From the NCBI RefSeq assembly GCF_900231165.1, contig NZ_LT960614.1, positions 4,542,001 to 4,606,000 on the forward strand: a stretch of DNA of 64,000 nucleotides, in the 5' to 3' direction. Made by a program: the position numbers and the translations under genes. This stretch comes from Hartmannibacter diazotrophicus (GTDB lineage Bacteria > Pseudomonadota > Alphaproteobacteria > Rhizobiales > Pleomorphomonadaceae). The notes under the pieces were generated by a model that made no database searches, was not told where the DNA came from, and saw only the letters and a list, made by a program, of their open reading frames with translations. Shown piece after piece: positions 37,634-46,477 of the stretch (position 1 is the stretch's first letter; every line of letters begins with the position of its first letter).

Positions 37634-39523
37634 ATGTCCCTTGGGAGCGAGTTGCCTTCGTCGAAAGGTCGCCGCAACGACGTGGCCCTGTTCTCGCGTC
37701 TGCCGCGCATGCGATTCGGCAGGGCGGTCGTGTTGCTCTTCCTGCTCGCCGTTCTCTCCACCGCAGGCCTCGTCCACTATTTCTGGCAGCAGACCGCGAA
37801 CCGCAACGTCGACAAGATCGTCGCCGAACTGGACGCTCAGGTGGCCGCGACGGTGCGTGGCGAACTTGCCGGTATCTTCATCGCGGCCGAAGGAACCGTC
37901 GAAACGGCGCGCTCGATCTTCTTTCAAGGTGCCATCAAGGCCGATGACGAAGCCAAGCGGGAATTCATCTTCCTGGCCCTCCTGCGCGCCCACCCGGCGC
38001 TCAGCTGGATCGGCTTCGGCTTTCCCGACGGCCGGTTCTTTGGCGCCCATGCGACCGACGACGACAAGATTGAAATGCTGGAAATCGGGGCTGGCGAACC
38101 TGGTTCGCCGCGTCCGCTCCGGCGCGACGTCTACTCCCCCATTCCCGGCGACATCATGTTCGAGGACCGTATCAAGGACGAAAGCGCCTATGTGACGCTG
38201 GGGGCGCCGTGGTACCGCGCCGGCAAGGAAAGCGACACCCCGCTCTGGACAGATGCCGACGTGCTGCCGAACGGCTTCGAGCCAGCCATCGTCTCCTCCA
38301 ACCGGCTCGTCATGTTCGGCAACTTCCAGGGCGTCATCATGACCGCGGTCGGTCTGCAGCGGCTTTCGGGCGTGCTTGCGGGTCTCGGTGCTGCGCGTAT
38401 CGGGGAAATCTTCCTGCTGCGTCCAGACGGGACGGTTCTGGCGACCTCCGCGACGAAGGACGGCACCCGCGCGTCGAACCTCGCCGATTTTCCCGCCGAC
38501 GACGTCTTCGCCCGGGCAGCCATGGACGCATTGCGAACGCAAGCCGACCCGGAATTCCACGTGATGGTCGGCAGCAGCCAAGGTTCGGTCTACATTTCCG
38601 CCAATTTGTTGCCGTTCAACGGCTGGCGGCTGGTCACCGCGATTCCACGCTCCGTTTTCGCCGACGAGATCGACCGCAATACCAACAAGGTGCTGATCGT
38701 CATCACCGGCTTGACGCTCGTTGCGGCGGCAACAGCCGTGGCCTTTGCCAATTTTCTCTTCGCGCGGCCCATCCGCCAGCTCGCCGAACAACTCGTTGCC
38801 GTCGAGCGCTTCGATTTCGACGGCGTTCGCCGCATTCCCTCGCCGCTGACCGAACTCGATGATCTCTCCGCGGCATTGCAGCGCATGGCCGCCGGCCTCA
38901 GGGCCTTTGCTCGCTTCATGCCGCTCGACATCGTGCGCCCGTTGGTGACAGGAGCCGTCGAGCCGAAGCCCGGCGGCGATGTGCGCGAGATCTCGGTGCT
39001 CTTCGCGGATCTTCCCGGCTTCACGGAGCTGACCGAACGACTGGGGCCGGGCGTCGAGCCTCATTTGACAGCCTTTCTCACCGTGGCCGTCGAGGCGGTG
39101 CATCGCGAGGGCGGGACCGTCGACAAATTCATTGGCGACGCAGTGATGGCAATCTGGAATGCGCCCGGGCCGGTGCCCGATCATGCGCTAAGGGCCTGCC
39201 GCGCCGCCGCCGCCATCCGCGAGGCGATGCACGCCATGCCCTCCCCCGTGACTGGCGACGGCCCACGGGTTCGGATCGGGATCAACACCGGCACCGCGCT
39301 CGTCGGCAATGTCGGATCGGAAGAGCGGCTCAGCTATACGGCGATCGGCGACACGGTCAATCTTGCCAGCCGCCTTGTCGGCGTTGCCAAGGATCAGCAT
39401 GTCGAAATCGTTCTGAGCAAAATGACCCATGAGGCGACAGGCGCTCGAATCCGGACGACGGCACTCGGCGAGACGGCCATTCGCGGTCGCACGGAGCCCG
39501 TCGACGTCTATGCGCTCAACTAG
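37634..39523 (+). CDS. Membrane-anchored class III adenylate/guanylate cyclase
   Basis: 629 aa. TM1 at about 30-50, a large extracytoplasmic sensor domain (52-350, Cache-like), TM2 at about 352-378, HAMP about 378-430, then a class III cyclase domain (450-629). Cyclase motifs: VLFADLPGFTELTERLG with the first metal Asp, GGTVDKFIGDAVMAIWNAP with the second, and GINTGTALVGNVGSEERLSYTAIGDTVNLASRL. It should make cAMP in response to a periplasmic signal. ATG 37634 follows GGAG; an in-frame TTG at 37625 is less likely. It lies 211 nt after the ndh-like gene, with co-regulation uncertain. Confidence 0.92.
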   Translation: MSLGSELPSSKGRRNDVALFSRLPRMRFGRAVVLLFLLAVLSTAGLVHYFWQQTANRNVDKIVAELDAQVAATVRGELAGIFIAAEGTVETARSIFFQGAIKADDEAKREFIFLALLRAHPALSWIGFGFPDGRFFGAHATDDDKIEMLEIGAGEPGSPRPLRRDVYSPIPGDIMFEDRIKDESAYVTLGAPWYRAGKESDTPLWTDADVLPNGFEPAIVSSNRLVMFGNFQGVIMTAVGLQRLSGVLAGLGAARIGEIFLLRPDGTVLATSATKDGTRASNLADFPADDVFARAAMDALRTQADPEFHVMVGSSQGSVYISANLLPFNGWRLVTAIPRSVFADEIDRNTNKVLIVITGLTLVAAATAVAFANFLFARPIRQLAEQLVAVERFDFDGVRRIPSPLTELDDLSAALQRMAAGLRAFARFMPLDIVRPLVTGAVEPKPGGDVREISVLFADLPGFTELTERLGPGVEPHLTAFLTVAVEAVHREGGTVDKFIGDAVMAIWNAPGPVPDHALRACRAAAAIREAMHAMPSPVTGDGPRVRIGINTGTALVGNVGSEERLSYTAIGDTVNLASRLVGVAKDQHVEIVLSKMTHEATGARIRTTALGETAIRGRTEPVDVYALN

Positions 39524-39713
39524 CCCGATACCGTTCGAATGGCAGGGTGTGCAAAATCAAGCCGCCCTCCGCTTCTCCAATGAAAATCCAAAGTGGAAGC
39601 AAGGCGACCGAGCACCGCATGCGGGCTCGACGGATTTGACTCCGTCGGCAAGACGCAGCAGGCCGCCACGCGAGAGGACGTATGGTGCGGGCATCGGACC
39701 GACTGTAACGGTC

Positions 39714-40427
39714 CTACAGCAAAGCTTTCCCGATCGAGGCTCCGCCATCGACGTGCAGCGTCTGCCCGGTGATGAATGCGGCATCCTCCGACAGCAGGAA
39801 TTCAATCGCAGCGGCCAATTCGTCAGGTTGGCCGAACCGCTTCATCGGAACGCCGGCTAAGTAACGCGCCTCGCCTTCGCTGCCGATGGGATTGTTCTCC
39901 CGGAACAGTTCCGTTTCGGTCGGCCCCGGAGAGACCGCATTCACGGTAATCCCGGTCGGCGCGAGTTCGAGCGCCCAGCTTCGCGTGAAGCTGACGAGGG
40001 CTGCCTTGGCAGCGGCATAGCTTGTCCGCTGAAGGCTGCCGAGAACAGTGAGGCTGGAAATATTGACGACACGGCCCCAGTTGCGGGCGCGCATGCCCGG
40101 CAGGGCGGCCTGCACGGCCACCAGGGCGGGATGCAGATTGACGCGCATCACCTCCTCAAGCGTTTCAACGGCGATGTCGCCAAGCGGCGCGGCCCTGACC
40201 AGTCCGACATTGTTGACCACGCCATCGACATTGCTGTCCTTGACGATCCTGGCCAGGTCCTCGTTGGCACTGCGGTCGGAAAGATCGAGCGTATGCAGCG
40301 GGCCAGGAAAAGCGTCGTTCGGGTTCCGGGCAATGCCGATGACAGTGTGGTTGCGTGCGGCCAGACGGTTGGCAAGCGCCAGACCGATGCCCTTGCTGGC
40401 GCCGGTGATCAGGAATGTTCTCTTCAT
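39714..40427 (-). CDS. SDR family oxidoreductase
   Basis: 237 aa. TFLITGASKGIGLAL (Rossmann), NNVGLVRAAPLGDIAVETLEEVMRVN, catalytic Ser in VVNISSLTVLGSLQRTSYAAAKAALV (YxxxK), PGPTETELF, and the C-terminal ITGQTLHVDGGASIG typical of FabG-like SDRs. Start ATG 40427 is preceded by AGGATTTTCCCG. Last gene of the GST-ECH-peroxiredoxin-SDR operon, 57 nt after the peroxiredoxin-like gene. Substrate unknown. Confidence 0.92.
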   Translation of the reverse strand: MKRTFLITGASKGIGLALANRLAARNHTVIGIARNPNDAFPGPLHTLDLSDRSANEDLARIVKDSNVDGVVNNVGLVRAAPLGDIAVETLEEVMRVNLHPALVAVQAALPGMRARNWGRVVNISSLTVLGSLQRTSYAAAKAALVSFTRSWALELAPTGITVNAVSPGPTETELFRENNPIGSEGEARYLAGVPMKRFGQPDELAAAIEFLLSEDAAFITGQTLHVDGGASIGKALL

Positions 40428-40484
40428 CGGGAAAATCCTCTGGCCCCGCCTCCGGGGAAGCAGGGCCATCATGGGGTGAGTGGA

Positions 40485-41162
40485 TCAGGCTGCGGCGCGG
40501 CCTGCTGCCTGACGGAGCGCCGGCAGCATGTCTTCCGGTTCCGGGCGACGGGTGTAGTCCGGGTTCACCTCGGCGTAGAGGATCACGCCATCCTGACCGA
40601 CGACGTAGCGGGCCGGCATCGGCAGGGTCCAGCTCTCATCGCCGTTGAAGCCCGGAAGGTCGTTCTTCAGCGACTTGTAGAGCTCGACCAGGTAGTCCTG
40701 CATCTCGAAGCGCAGGCCGAAGGCGGCGGCAACGTCGTTATGCGGGTCCGACAGGATCGGGAACGTCAGGTTGTTCTGTCGCACCGACTTGCGGCTGTTG
40801 ACCGGGTTCTGCGGCGAGATGGCGACGAGCTTCGCGCCGAGCGTCTCGAACTGCGGCAGTGCTTCCTGCAAAGCCTGGAGTTCCATGTTGCAATAGGGGC
40901 ACCAGACGCCACGGTAGAAGCTGATGACCAGCGGTCCGTGCGCCAGGAGATCAGCGGACGACACCGGATTGCCATCGGGATCGGAGAGCGTGAAGTCCGG
41001 CAGGCGATCGCCGGCCTTCAAGGCCTTCTGGGCCGCCCCCGAGGCAATCAGCTCGGCGGTGGCGCGGTGCATGGTCTCGATGACCGAGTAGGGGACGTTG
41101 TAGGGCGGTTTGCCGGCTTCGAAATCGGCCTTGAAGGCGTCGAGCTTGGATTGCAGGGTCAT
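40485..41162 (-). CDS. Peroxiredoxin-like (AhpC/TSA) protein
   Basis: 225 aa. Thioredoxin fold with GDRLPDFTLSDPDG, then the redox site GVWCPYCNMEL (Cys88, Cys91): a CxxC arrangement rather than the single peroxidatic PxxxTxxC of classical AhpC. This matches the 'peroxiredoxin-like' group with a long helical N-terminus. Reduction of peroxides or disulfides is expected. ATG 41162 lies 8 nt after CGGAGA; ATG 41168 is closer to it. Third gene of the operon divergent from LysR. Confidence 0.9.
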   Translation of the reverse strand: MTLQSKLDAFKADFEAGKPPYNVPYSVIETMHRATAELIASGAAQKALKAGDRLPDFTLSDPDGNPVSSADLLAHGPLVISFYRGVWCPYCNMELQALQEALPQFETLGAKLVAISPQNPVNSRKSVRQNNLTFPILSDPHNDVAAAFGLRFEMQDYLVELYKSLKNDLPGFNGDESWTLPMPARYVVGQDGVILYAEVNPDYTRRPEPEDMLPALRQAAGRAAA

Positions 41163-41237
41163 GGTCATTCTCCGTAGGGCTGGAACGTGCCGCTTCAGGG
41201 CGAACCCTGAAGCTTGGCGGTTGATGAGAAGGAGGGG

Positions 41238-42008
41238 TCAGCCGTTGGCGGCCATCGAGCGGGCGACCTCGGCGGCGCTGATGCCTTCGAGAGCAAGGCC
41301 GTAGCCGATCCCTTCGTCGATGATCCGGCGCAGTTTCTGCGTCAGCGCGATGCGGGTGTAGCGGCTGGTCAGCGGCGGCAGGGCGGCGATGCCCTCGGCG
41401 ATTTCATGGGCACGGGCGAGCAACTTGTCGGCCGGCACGATCTCGTTGACGACGCCCCAGTCCTTGGCGGTTGCCGCATCGAGCACCTGGCGGGTGAGGA
41501 TGAAGTGGCGGCCGCGGACGCTGCCGATCACTTCCGGCCAGAGCAGGTTGACGCCATCACCGGGCACGATGCCGAAATCGAAATGCGGCTTGTCCTGGAA
41601 GACCGTTTCCGGGGTTGCGAGGATGATGTCGGTCAGCAGCGCATATTCGGAATGCAGGAGAACCGGGCCATTGAGCGCGGTGATCATCGGCACTTCGATG
41701 TCGAGGATGTTCATGAGGACCTTCTTGCCCTCGCGATAGATCTTGTCGTAGCCGACGGGCGAGAAGAAATCGAAGCCCTCTGGGCTGATCGCATCCATGA
41801 AGGCATCGCCCGAGCCGGTCAGGATGACGACGCGGTTTTCGGCGTCGGAACCGACCTGATGGAAAAGCTCGACGAACTGCTCATGGGTGTGGCCGTTGAA
41901 GACGAGCTTGCCGCCATCGGTGTGGAAGGCGATTTCGAGAACGCCGCTCGACGAACGGGTCAGACGGGCATTCGGGAAGCTGTTCTTGTAGGTATCGAAG
42001 CGGGACAT
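41238..42008 (-). CDS. Enoyl-CoA hydratase/isomerase family protein
   Basis: 256 aa, crotonase-like fold. NRVVILTGSGDAFMDAISPEGF corresponds to the CoA-binding/oxyanion strand region, IEVPMITALNGPVLLHSEYALLTDIILATPETVFQDKPHFDFGIVPGDG in outline matches the central crotonase core, and GVVNEIVPADKLLARAHEIAEGIAALP follows. The usual Glu pair is not clearly conserved (PHFDFGIVPGDG), so it may not be a true hydratase. Start ATG 42008 follows CAGGAGTATCCCC. Second gene of the GST operon. Confidence 0.9.
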   Translation of the reverse strand: MSRFDTYKNSFPNARLTRSSSGVLEIAFHTDGGKLVFNGHTHEQFVELFHQVGSDAENRVVILTGSGDAFMDAISPEGFDFFSPVGYDKIYREGKKVLMNILDIEVPMITALNGPVLLHSEYALLTDIILATPETVFQDKPHFDFGIVPGDGVNLLWPEVIGSVRGRHFILTRQVLDAATAKDWGVVNEIVPADKLLARAHEIAEGIAALPPLTSRYTRIALTQKLRRIIDEGIGYGLALEGISAAEVARSMAANG

Positions 42009-42077
42009 GGGGATACTCCTGGGTGTTTGGGTTTTGCGGTCGGGGTTGGAGAGGAAGCGGGACAGGAAGCGCATGGG

Positions 42078-42710
42078 TCAGGCCGCCGAAGCCGGCGTTT
42101 CGACCAGCGCCTCAACGCGGACGATGGCGCGCTGGACGGCGGGGCGTTCCGCCACAGCCTCGTACCAGCGGGAAAGATTGGGATGACCGTCGAGGGTCAG
42201 ACCGGGAAACTGCCGGCGCCACAGCCAGCCGAAATGGGCGATGTCGGCGATGGTGAAGGCGTCGCCGGCCATGAAAGCCTGCGTGGAAAGCCTGCTGTCC
42301 AGCAGACCGAGGATCCGTTCGGCCTCGCTCGTGAAGCGGGCTTCGGCGATTGGCTGCGGCTCCGGCGACGAGCGCTTGAAGAAGCCGGCATTGCCGAAGG
42401 CGGGGCTCAAGGCCGAGGCGTGGAAGAAGAGCTGCTCGAAGACGCGGGCACGGGCCGCGCCGCCGGTCGGCAGGAGCTTGCCGGTCTTCTCCGCCAGATA
42501 AACGAGGATGGCGGCGCTTTCCGTCAGGACGAAGCCGTCATCCACCAGGACAGGCACCTTGCCGTTCGGGTTGAGCGAAAGGAAAGCCTCTTGCTTCTGT
42601 TCGCCCTTGCGGACATTGACCGCCCTGAGGTCGTAGGGAAGGCCGAGTTCCTCCAGCGCGATCGGCACCTTGACGCTGTTGGGGGTGGCAAAGGCGTAGA
42701 CTTCGATCAT
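42078..42710 (-). CDS. Glutathione S-transferase
   Basis: 210 aa. Thioredoxin-like N-domain with VYAFATPNSVKVPIALEELGLPYDLRAVNVRKGEQ in outline, the cis-Pro motif GKVPVLVD, and the glutathione-binding LTESAAILVYLAEKTG. The helical C-domain has FMAGDAFTIADIAHFGW (N-capping box). It resembles the Ure2p-like/YghU-type group. GGAGACGAGC precedes ATG 42710; longer starts at 42722 and 42755 are unlikely. First gene of an operon divergent from a LysR regulator, suggesting response to electrophiles or peroxides. Confidence 0.93.
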   Translation of the reverse strand: MIEVYAFATPNSVKVPIALEELGLPYDLRAVNVRKGEQKQEAFLSLNPNGKVPVLVDDGFVLTESAAILVYLAEKTGKLLPTGGAARARVFEQLFFHASALSPAFGNAGFFKRSSPEPQPIAEARFTSEAERILGLLDSRLSTQAFMAGDAFTIADIAHFGWLWRRQFPGLTLDGHPNLSRWYEAVAERPAVQRAIVRVEALVETPASAA

Positions 42711-42789
42711 GCTCGTCTCCATCGGATCGTGTTCGGTGGAGAGAGTTATGACCATTCCCGAATTCTTGCGGCAGGCGCCTTGAGGCGAT

Positions 42790-42818
42790 ATTGCTTATTC
42801 CTGAGGAGAATGAGCAAT
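42790..42818. promoter_or_regulatory. Inverted repeat overlapping the lysR start codon
   Basis: ATTGCTTATTC (42790-42800), a 7-nt spacer and GAATGAGCAAT (42808-42818): 11-bp arms with one mismatch. It covers the ribosome site and the first two bases of the ATG (42817). Likely the regulator's own site in the lysR/GST divergent region. Confidence 0.6.
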
Positions 42819-43692
42819 GGACCGATTACAGGCGATGACCGCGTTCGTGCGGGTGGTGGAAACCGGGTCTTTCTCGCAGGCGGCCCGGCGGATCGGGGTT
42901 GGCCAGCCCGCCATCTCGAAGACGATCGCGCAACTGGAAGACCGGCTGCAGGTCCGGTTGCTCATCCGGTCGACGCACGGGCTGTCGCCGACTGATGCCG
43001 GGATTCGCTTTTATGAGCGGGCGAAGACAGCGATCCAGGAAGCGGACGAAGCCGAGCTGGAAGCGAAGGGGGCCGGCGCCGGGCTTTCAGGCCGGCTTCG
43101 CATTTGTGCCGCAACGACATTCGCAAGACTCATGGTGATCCCGCGCCTGCCGGAGTTTCTGGCAGCGCATCCCGATCTGGACGTGGACGTCGTTCTCGAC
43201 GACCGGGTGATCGATCTCGTGTCCGAAGGCATCGACATCGCGTTGCGCATGGGAGATCTCGCCGACTCGTCGGCCGTCGCACGCCGCCTTGCAACCGGCC
43301 GACGGTCGGTGGTTGCGACACCGGCCTATCTCGCAGAGCACGGTGTGCCGCAGGTGCCCGCGGATATCGCCGCGCATCAGGCAGTGGTCTATACCCAGCT
43401 CGGCAGGAGCTGGACCTTCCGCAGGGAGGGAACCGAGGCGTCTGTCGCGGTCTCCGGCCGGGTTCAGTTCAGCGCGGCCGAAGGCATCCGCGCGGCAGTC
43501 AAGGCCGACATGGGGCTCGCCGTCACCTCGGACTGGATGTTCTGGCCGGAACTGATGAGCGGCGAGGTTGCGCGCGTCCTTGAAGACTGGGAGCTCCCCA
43601 ACATCGACCTCTGGGCGGTCTTTCCCACTGGGCGCCTTGCAAGTGCCAAGGCGCGGGCGTTCGCAGACTTCGTGGAACGGGTTGTCGGCTAG
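42817..43692 (+). CDS. LysR family transcriptional regulator
   Basis: 291 aa. Winged helix MTAFVRVVETGSFSQAARRIGVGQPAISKTIAQLEDRL in outline (residues 6-45), then an effector domain with LSGRLRICAATTFARLMVIPRLPEFLAAHPDLDVDVVLDDRVIDLVSEGIDIALRMG in outline, as in the AaeR/DsdC-like CrgA group. It is divergent from the GST-ECH-peroxiredoxin-SDR operon by about 106 nt and probably controls it. An inverted repeat overlaps its start, suggesting autorepression. Confidence 0.95.
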   Translation: MDRLQAMTAFVRVVETGSFSQAARRIGVGQPAISKTIAQLEDRLQVRLLIRSTHGLSPTDAGIRFYERAKTAIQEADEAELEAKGAGAGLSGRLRICAATTFARLMVIPRLPEFLAAHPDLDVDVVLDDRVIDLVSEGIDIALRMGDLADSSAVARRLATGRRSVVATPAYLAEHGVPQVPADIAAHQAVVYTQLGRSWTFRREGTEASVAVSGRVQFSAAEGIRAAVKADMGLAVTSDWMFWPELMSGEVARVLEDWELPNIDLWAVFPTGRLASAKARAFADFVERVVG

Positions 43693-43927
43693 GTCCGTCT
43701 CCCATTGGCAAGGCTTTGCCATTCCGCCTGGAGCGGCGCCCGAAACTCAGGGACGCCAAGATCTCAGGTCGAGCAGATTCGATCCATCCTTCTCGCCGGG
43801 CAAGTGCCCGAGCAGCCAGGGTATGCGCTAGGGGAAGATCTGGTATGCCACAGCATTCTTCTCCTTGAATGAACGGCGTTTTTGCCTATGTTGCGGTGCA
43901 AGAGAGATGTGAAATGGAGTGGCCCTC

Positions 43928-44140
43928 ATGACGACCACGATTGCCGATACAACCGCTCGCCTTGGCTCACCGATCGGGCAGGATCGGGCACCCTTCGATC
44001 CCTTCGGTCTGGCCAGCGGGCTTCGTCTTTGGCGCACCTATTCGGCGCTCAAGGATCGCAGCGATGCCGAACTCGCCGAAATGGGGATTGCGCGCAACGA
44101 TATTCCGCAGGTCGCTTTCCGGGCCGTCTTTGGCGGCTGA
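43928..44140 (+). CDS. DUF1127-like small protein
   Basis: 70 aa from ATG 43928, with GGAG 9 nt upstream; GTG 43919 is an alternative. The C-terminal half (LRLWRTYSALKDRSDAELAEMGIARNDIPQVAF in outline) matches the DUF1127 pattern: aromatic-basic helix, L..rsDaeLa.mGI.R.DI. Such small Arg-rich proteins are common in alphaproteobacteria and affect phosphate, carbon or RNA metabolism. Monocistronic, facing the next LysR gene. Confidence 0.72.
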   Translation: MTTTIADTTARLGSPIGQDRAPFDPFGLASGLRLWRTYSALKDRSDAELAEMGIARNDIPQVAFRAVFGG

Positions 44141-44217
44141 TTGCGCTTGAAGCGCTGACGTTTTGAGACGTTGCCGGTCGGCACCGTGGACCGCCCAGGT
44201 CAGAGGTTCGTCAAGGA

Positions 44218-45141
44218 TCAGACCCGGCGCATGGCCGGCCCTTCCGCGGCAAGCAGCCGGTCCGTGATGGCGCCGACGAATGCGGTGAACTCCGGCGTTT
44301 CGACGATGCCGCTTTGCTCGGCGGGATAGACAAGGGACAGCGTGCGCACCAGCGACGGCTCGACGATCGGATGGGCGCGCAGTGTGCCCGCCCGCAATTC
44401 GCCTTCCGCAGCGCCATAGGGCATGATCGTCGCAGCAATCCCTTTGGCAACGAGGTTCTTGACCGCACGCAGGGACTGAACCTCGTAAGCCACCTGAAGC
44501 GGGATGCCGAGACGAGCGGCCGTGCTTCCCACAAGACGCGAGACCACGTCGTCGCGCCCGGTCAGAGCCAAATCCTGCGCAAGGACCTGACGGAATGTCA
44601 TGGTGCCGGCTTCGTTCGACCGGTCCGGCGCCGTCAGGCAGCAGAGATCCTCGTCCAGCAGCGCCCTGTGCAGGAGGCTTGCTCCGATGTCTGTCGCGAA
44701 TGTGAGGGCGCAGGTCAGTTCGCCCTGCTTGAGCATCCGCGACAGGACGAAGCTGAATTCCTCGACCAGATGCAGCGCGACATTCGGAATTTCCCGGGCG
44801 AGATCCGTCAGGATCTGGTCTCCGACCAGACGCATGATCGATGGTGTGACACCCATGCTCATGGAAACAGTGCCGTGGGTGGCGAATTCCCGCATGGACT
44901 GGCGCGCCTCGTCGACCAGCGCCAGGATCCGCCCGGCATAGTCATCGAGGCGCAACCCCGCCGCGGTCGGCGCGACCCCTCGGGAATGCCGTTCAAGCAG
45001 GACGACGCCGAGTTCGTCCTCGAGGCTGCGGATCTGGAACCCGAGCGCCGTCTGCGCCACATTGAGTTCTCTGGCCGCCAAAGTGATATTGCCCGTCTCG
45101 ATCGCCTTGCGAAGGTAGATGAGTTGGCGGGTCTTGATCAT
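44218..45141 (-). CDS. LysR family transcriptional regulator
   Basis: 307 aa. Winged helix with RQLIYLRKAIETGNITLAARELNVAQTALGFQIRSLEDELG in outline. The effector domain has VSMSMGVTPSIMRLVGDQILTDLAREIPNVALHLVEEFSFVLSRMLKQGELTCALTFA in outline, resembling Nac/Cbl and aromatic-pathway regulators. Start ATG 45141 is preceded by CGGAGGGAGCG. It lies at the promoter-distal end of the nine-gene transporter/cupin set on the same strand, after a 316-nt gap, so it may be a separate unit that governs the catabolic region. Confidence 0.93.
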   Translation of the reverse strand: MIKTRQLIYLRKAIETGNITLAARELNVAQTALGFQIRSLEDELGVVLLERHSRGVAPTAAGLRLDDYAGRILALVDEARQSMREFATHGTVSMSMGVTPSIMRLVGDQILTDLAREIPNVALHLVEEFSFVLSRMLKQGELTCALTFATDIGASLLHRALLDEDLCCLTAPDRSNEAGTMTFRQVLAQDLALTGRDDVVSRLVGSTAARLGIPLQVAYEVQSLRAVKNLVAKGIAATIMPYGAAEGELRAGTLRAHPIVEPSLVRTLSLVYPAEQSGIVETPEFTAFVGAITDRLLAAEGPAMRRV

Positions 45142-45457
45142 CCGCTCCCTCCGGCGCGAGACATTGCGGCTTTCCCTGTCGTCGACCCGATCGCGCCGGG
45201 CGATCGCGTGCCGTTTCAGGCGACGGGCGTTTACACGCCGACACCACGGTCTCGGGTCCATCCCTCCAAGAGATGACGATAAGACCAGCGATGGCATCTG
45301 CCGTCCGAATGTCGGCGCATCCCCGCAGCCCAGGGACGTTGCCCAGGGACATTGCAATGTCGATCGGTTCTGTTGCCGCCAGACCATAGCAGGCCACCAG
45401 CGCCATTCCGCCAGTCAATTCCCTTCGGGCTGCCAGCGTATTTCGTGCTGGCGGGGA
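45142..45457. other. 316-nt gap with tandem 13-mer and palindrome
   Basis: GCCCAGGGACGTT and GCCCAGGGACATT lie in tandem at 45328-45353, and the perfect 14-bp dyad GACATTGCAATGTC spans 45348-45361, about 207 nt before the lysR ATG. No coding region is supported. Confidence 0.4.
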
Positions 45458-46438
45458 TCAGACCAGCGGTGCCGACAGCCAATCGATCCATGGAGCCGGA
45501 AGCCCGATCGCCTCGAGCATCCAGGCCGTATCGAGCGTGATCGCGACCGCCCCGACGATAGACAGCAGGATGGACAGGAGGATCCATCCGTCCAGCACCT
45601 CGTGCTCGCGGTTGATCACCCCGCTGAAGAGAACACGAAAGATCACCGAAAGACGCTGGATCGGCACCACGACCGAGACGGGCGCCACCGCGAGCGCGAG
45701 ATAGCGGAAGAGCTGGGAGAAGGCGACCAGCACCGAGGAAACCAGATACCAGCCGCCGGAGCCGCGATCGAGGGTCGCCATGTAGCCGCGCCCGCCGACG
45801 GCCATCACCATGAGGCCAACGGCGACCGTTGCGGCGACATAGGAGACAAGGCCGCCGGCCACCGAATTGCCATAGCCGCCATGCGCCTCCAGGGCCCATG
45901 AGATCAGCAGCGGGCTCGATCCGTAGCCAAGTGCACAGACGAGCCCCCAGAAGAAGCCCGGGAGATAGTCAGGCTCGAAGCTGTTCGCGCGAGCGCCCTT
46001 TGCCGCCTTTCCACCCTTGCGCCGGACAACCGCCATCGGCCCCACCAGAACGAGGAGAATGCCGAACGCATTGACGGCGTTGACGGTTTCGCCGAGGAAG
46101 AAGAAGGCCAGTGCGAGCGCGACCAGGATCGAGAGTTGCTGCACCGGCGTCGACAATGCAGCGCCCAGCGCCTGGGTGGCGCGGTAGTTTCCGTAGCGGC
46201 CGATCACCAGATGAACGATGCCGGCAAGCGCCATCAAAAGCCAGGTCGAGAGCTGCCAGTCGCGCATCACCGTGAACCCGCCCATCGCCGCGGCGAAGGC
46301 AAGAAACAGCGGCACGCCGAGCGGCACGGTGATGGCCATCGCCTGCAGGACCGTCGATTTCAGCACGCCCCGGCGGATGCAGGCCGTATTGAGGCCGAAA
46401 AAGGCGGCGGACCCGAAAGCCAACATTGCGCCGAACAT
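45458..46438 (-). CDS. EamA/DMT-like transporter
   Basis: 326 aa with about ten hydrophobic helices in two repeats (AMLAFGSAAFFGLNTACIRRG at the start; LVSSVLVAFSQLFRYLALAVAPVSVVVPIQRLSVIFRVLFSGVINREHE in outline in the second half), typical of drug/metabolite transporters. A basic loop (VVRRKGGKAAKGARAN) separates the halves. It starts 39 nt after the proximal cupin gene and ends the TTT/cupin operon, so it may export a pathway product or import substrate. Confidence 0.88.
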   Translation of the reverse strand: MFGAMLAFGSAAFFGLNTACIRRGVLKSTVLQAMAITVPLGVPLFLAFAAAMGGFTVMRDWQLSTWLLMALAGIVHLVIGRYGNYRATQALGAALSTPVQQLSILVALALAFFFLGETVNAVNAFGILLVLVGPMAVVRRKGGKAAKGARANSFEPDYLPGFFWGLVCALGYGSSPLLISWALEAHGGYGNSVAGGLVSYVAATVAVGLMVMAVGGRGYMATLDRGSGGWYLVSSVLVAFSQLFRYLALAVAPVSVVVPIQRLSVIFRVLFSGVINREHEVLDGWILLSILLSIVGAVAITLDTAWMLEAIGLPAPWIDWLSAPLV

Positions 46439-46477
46439 GGACAGGCTCCATCGTTGCCTGAGCGCGCGCTCAGGCGA

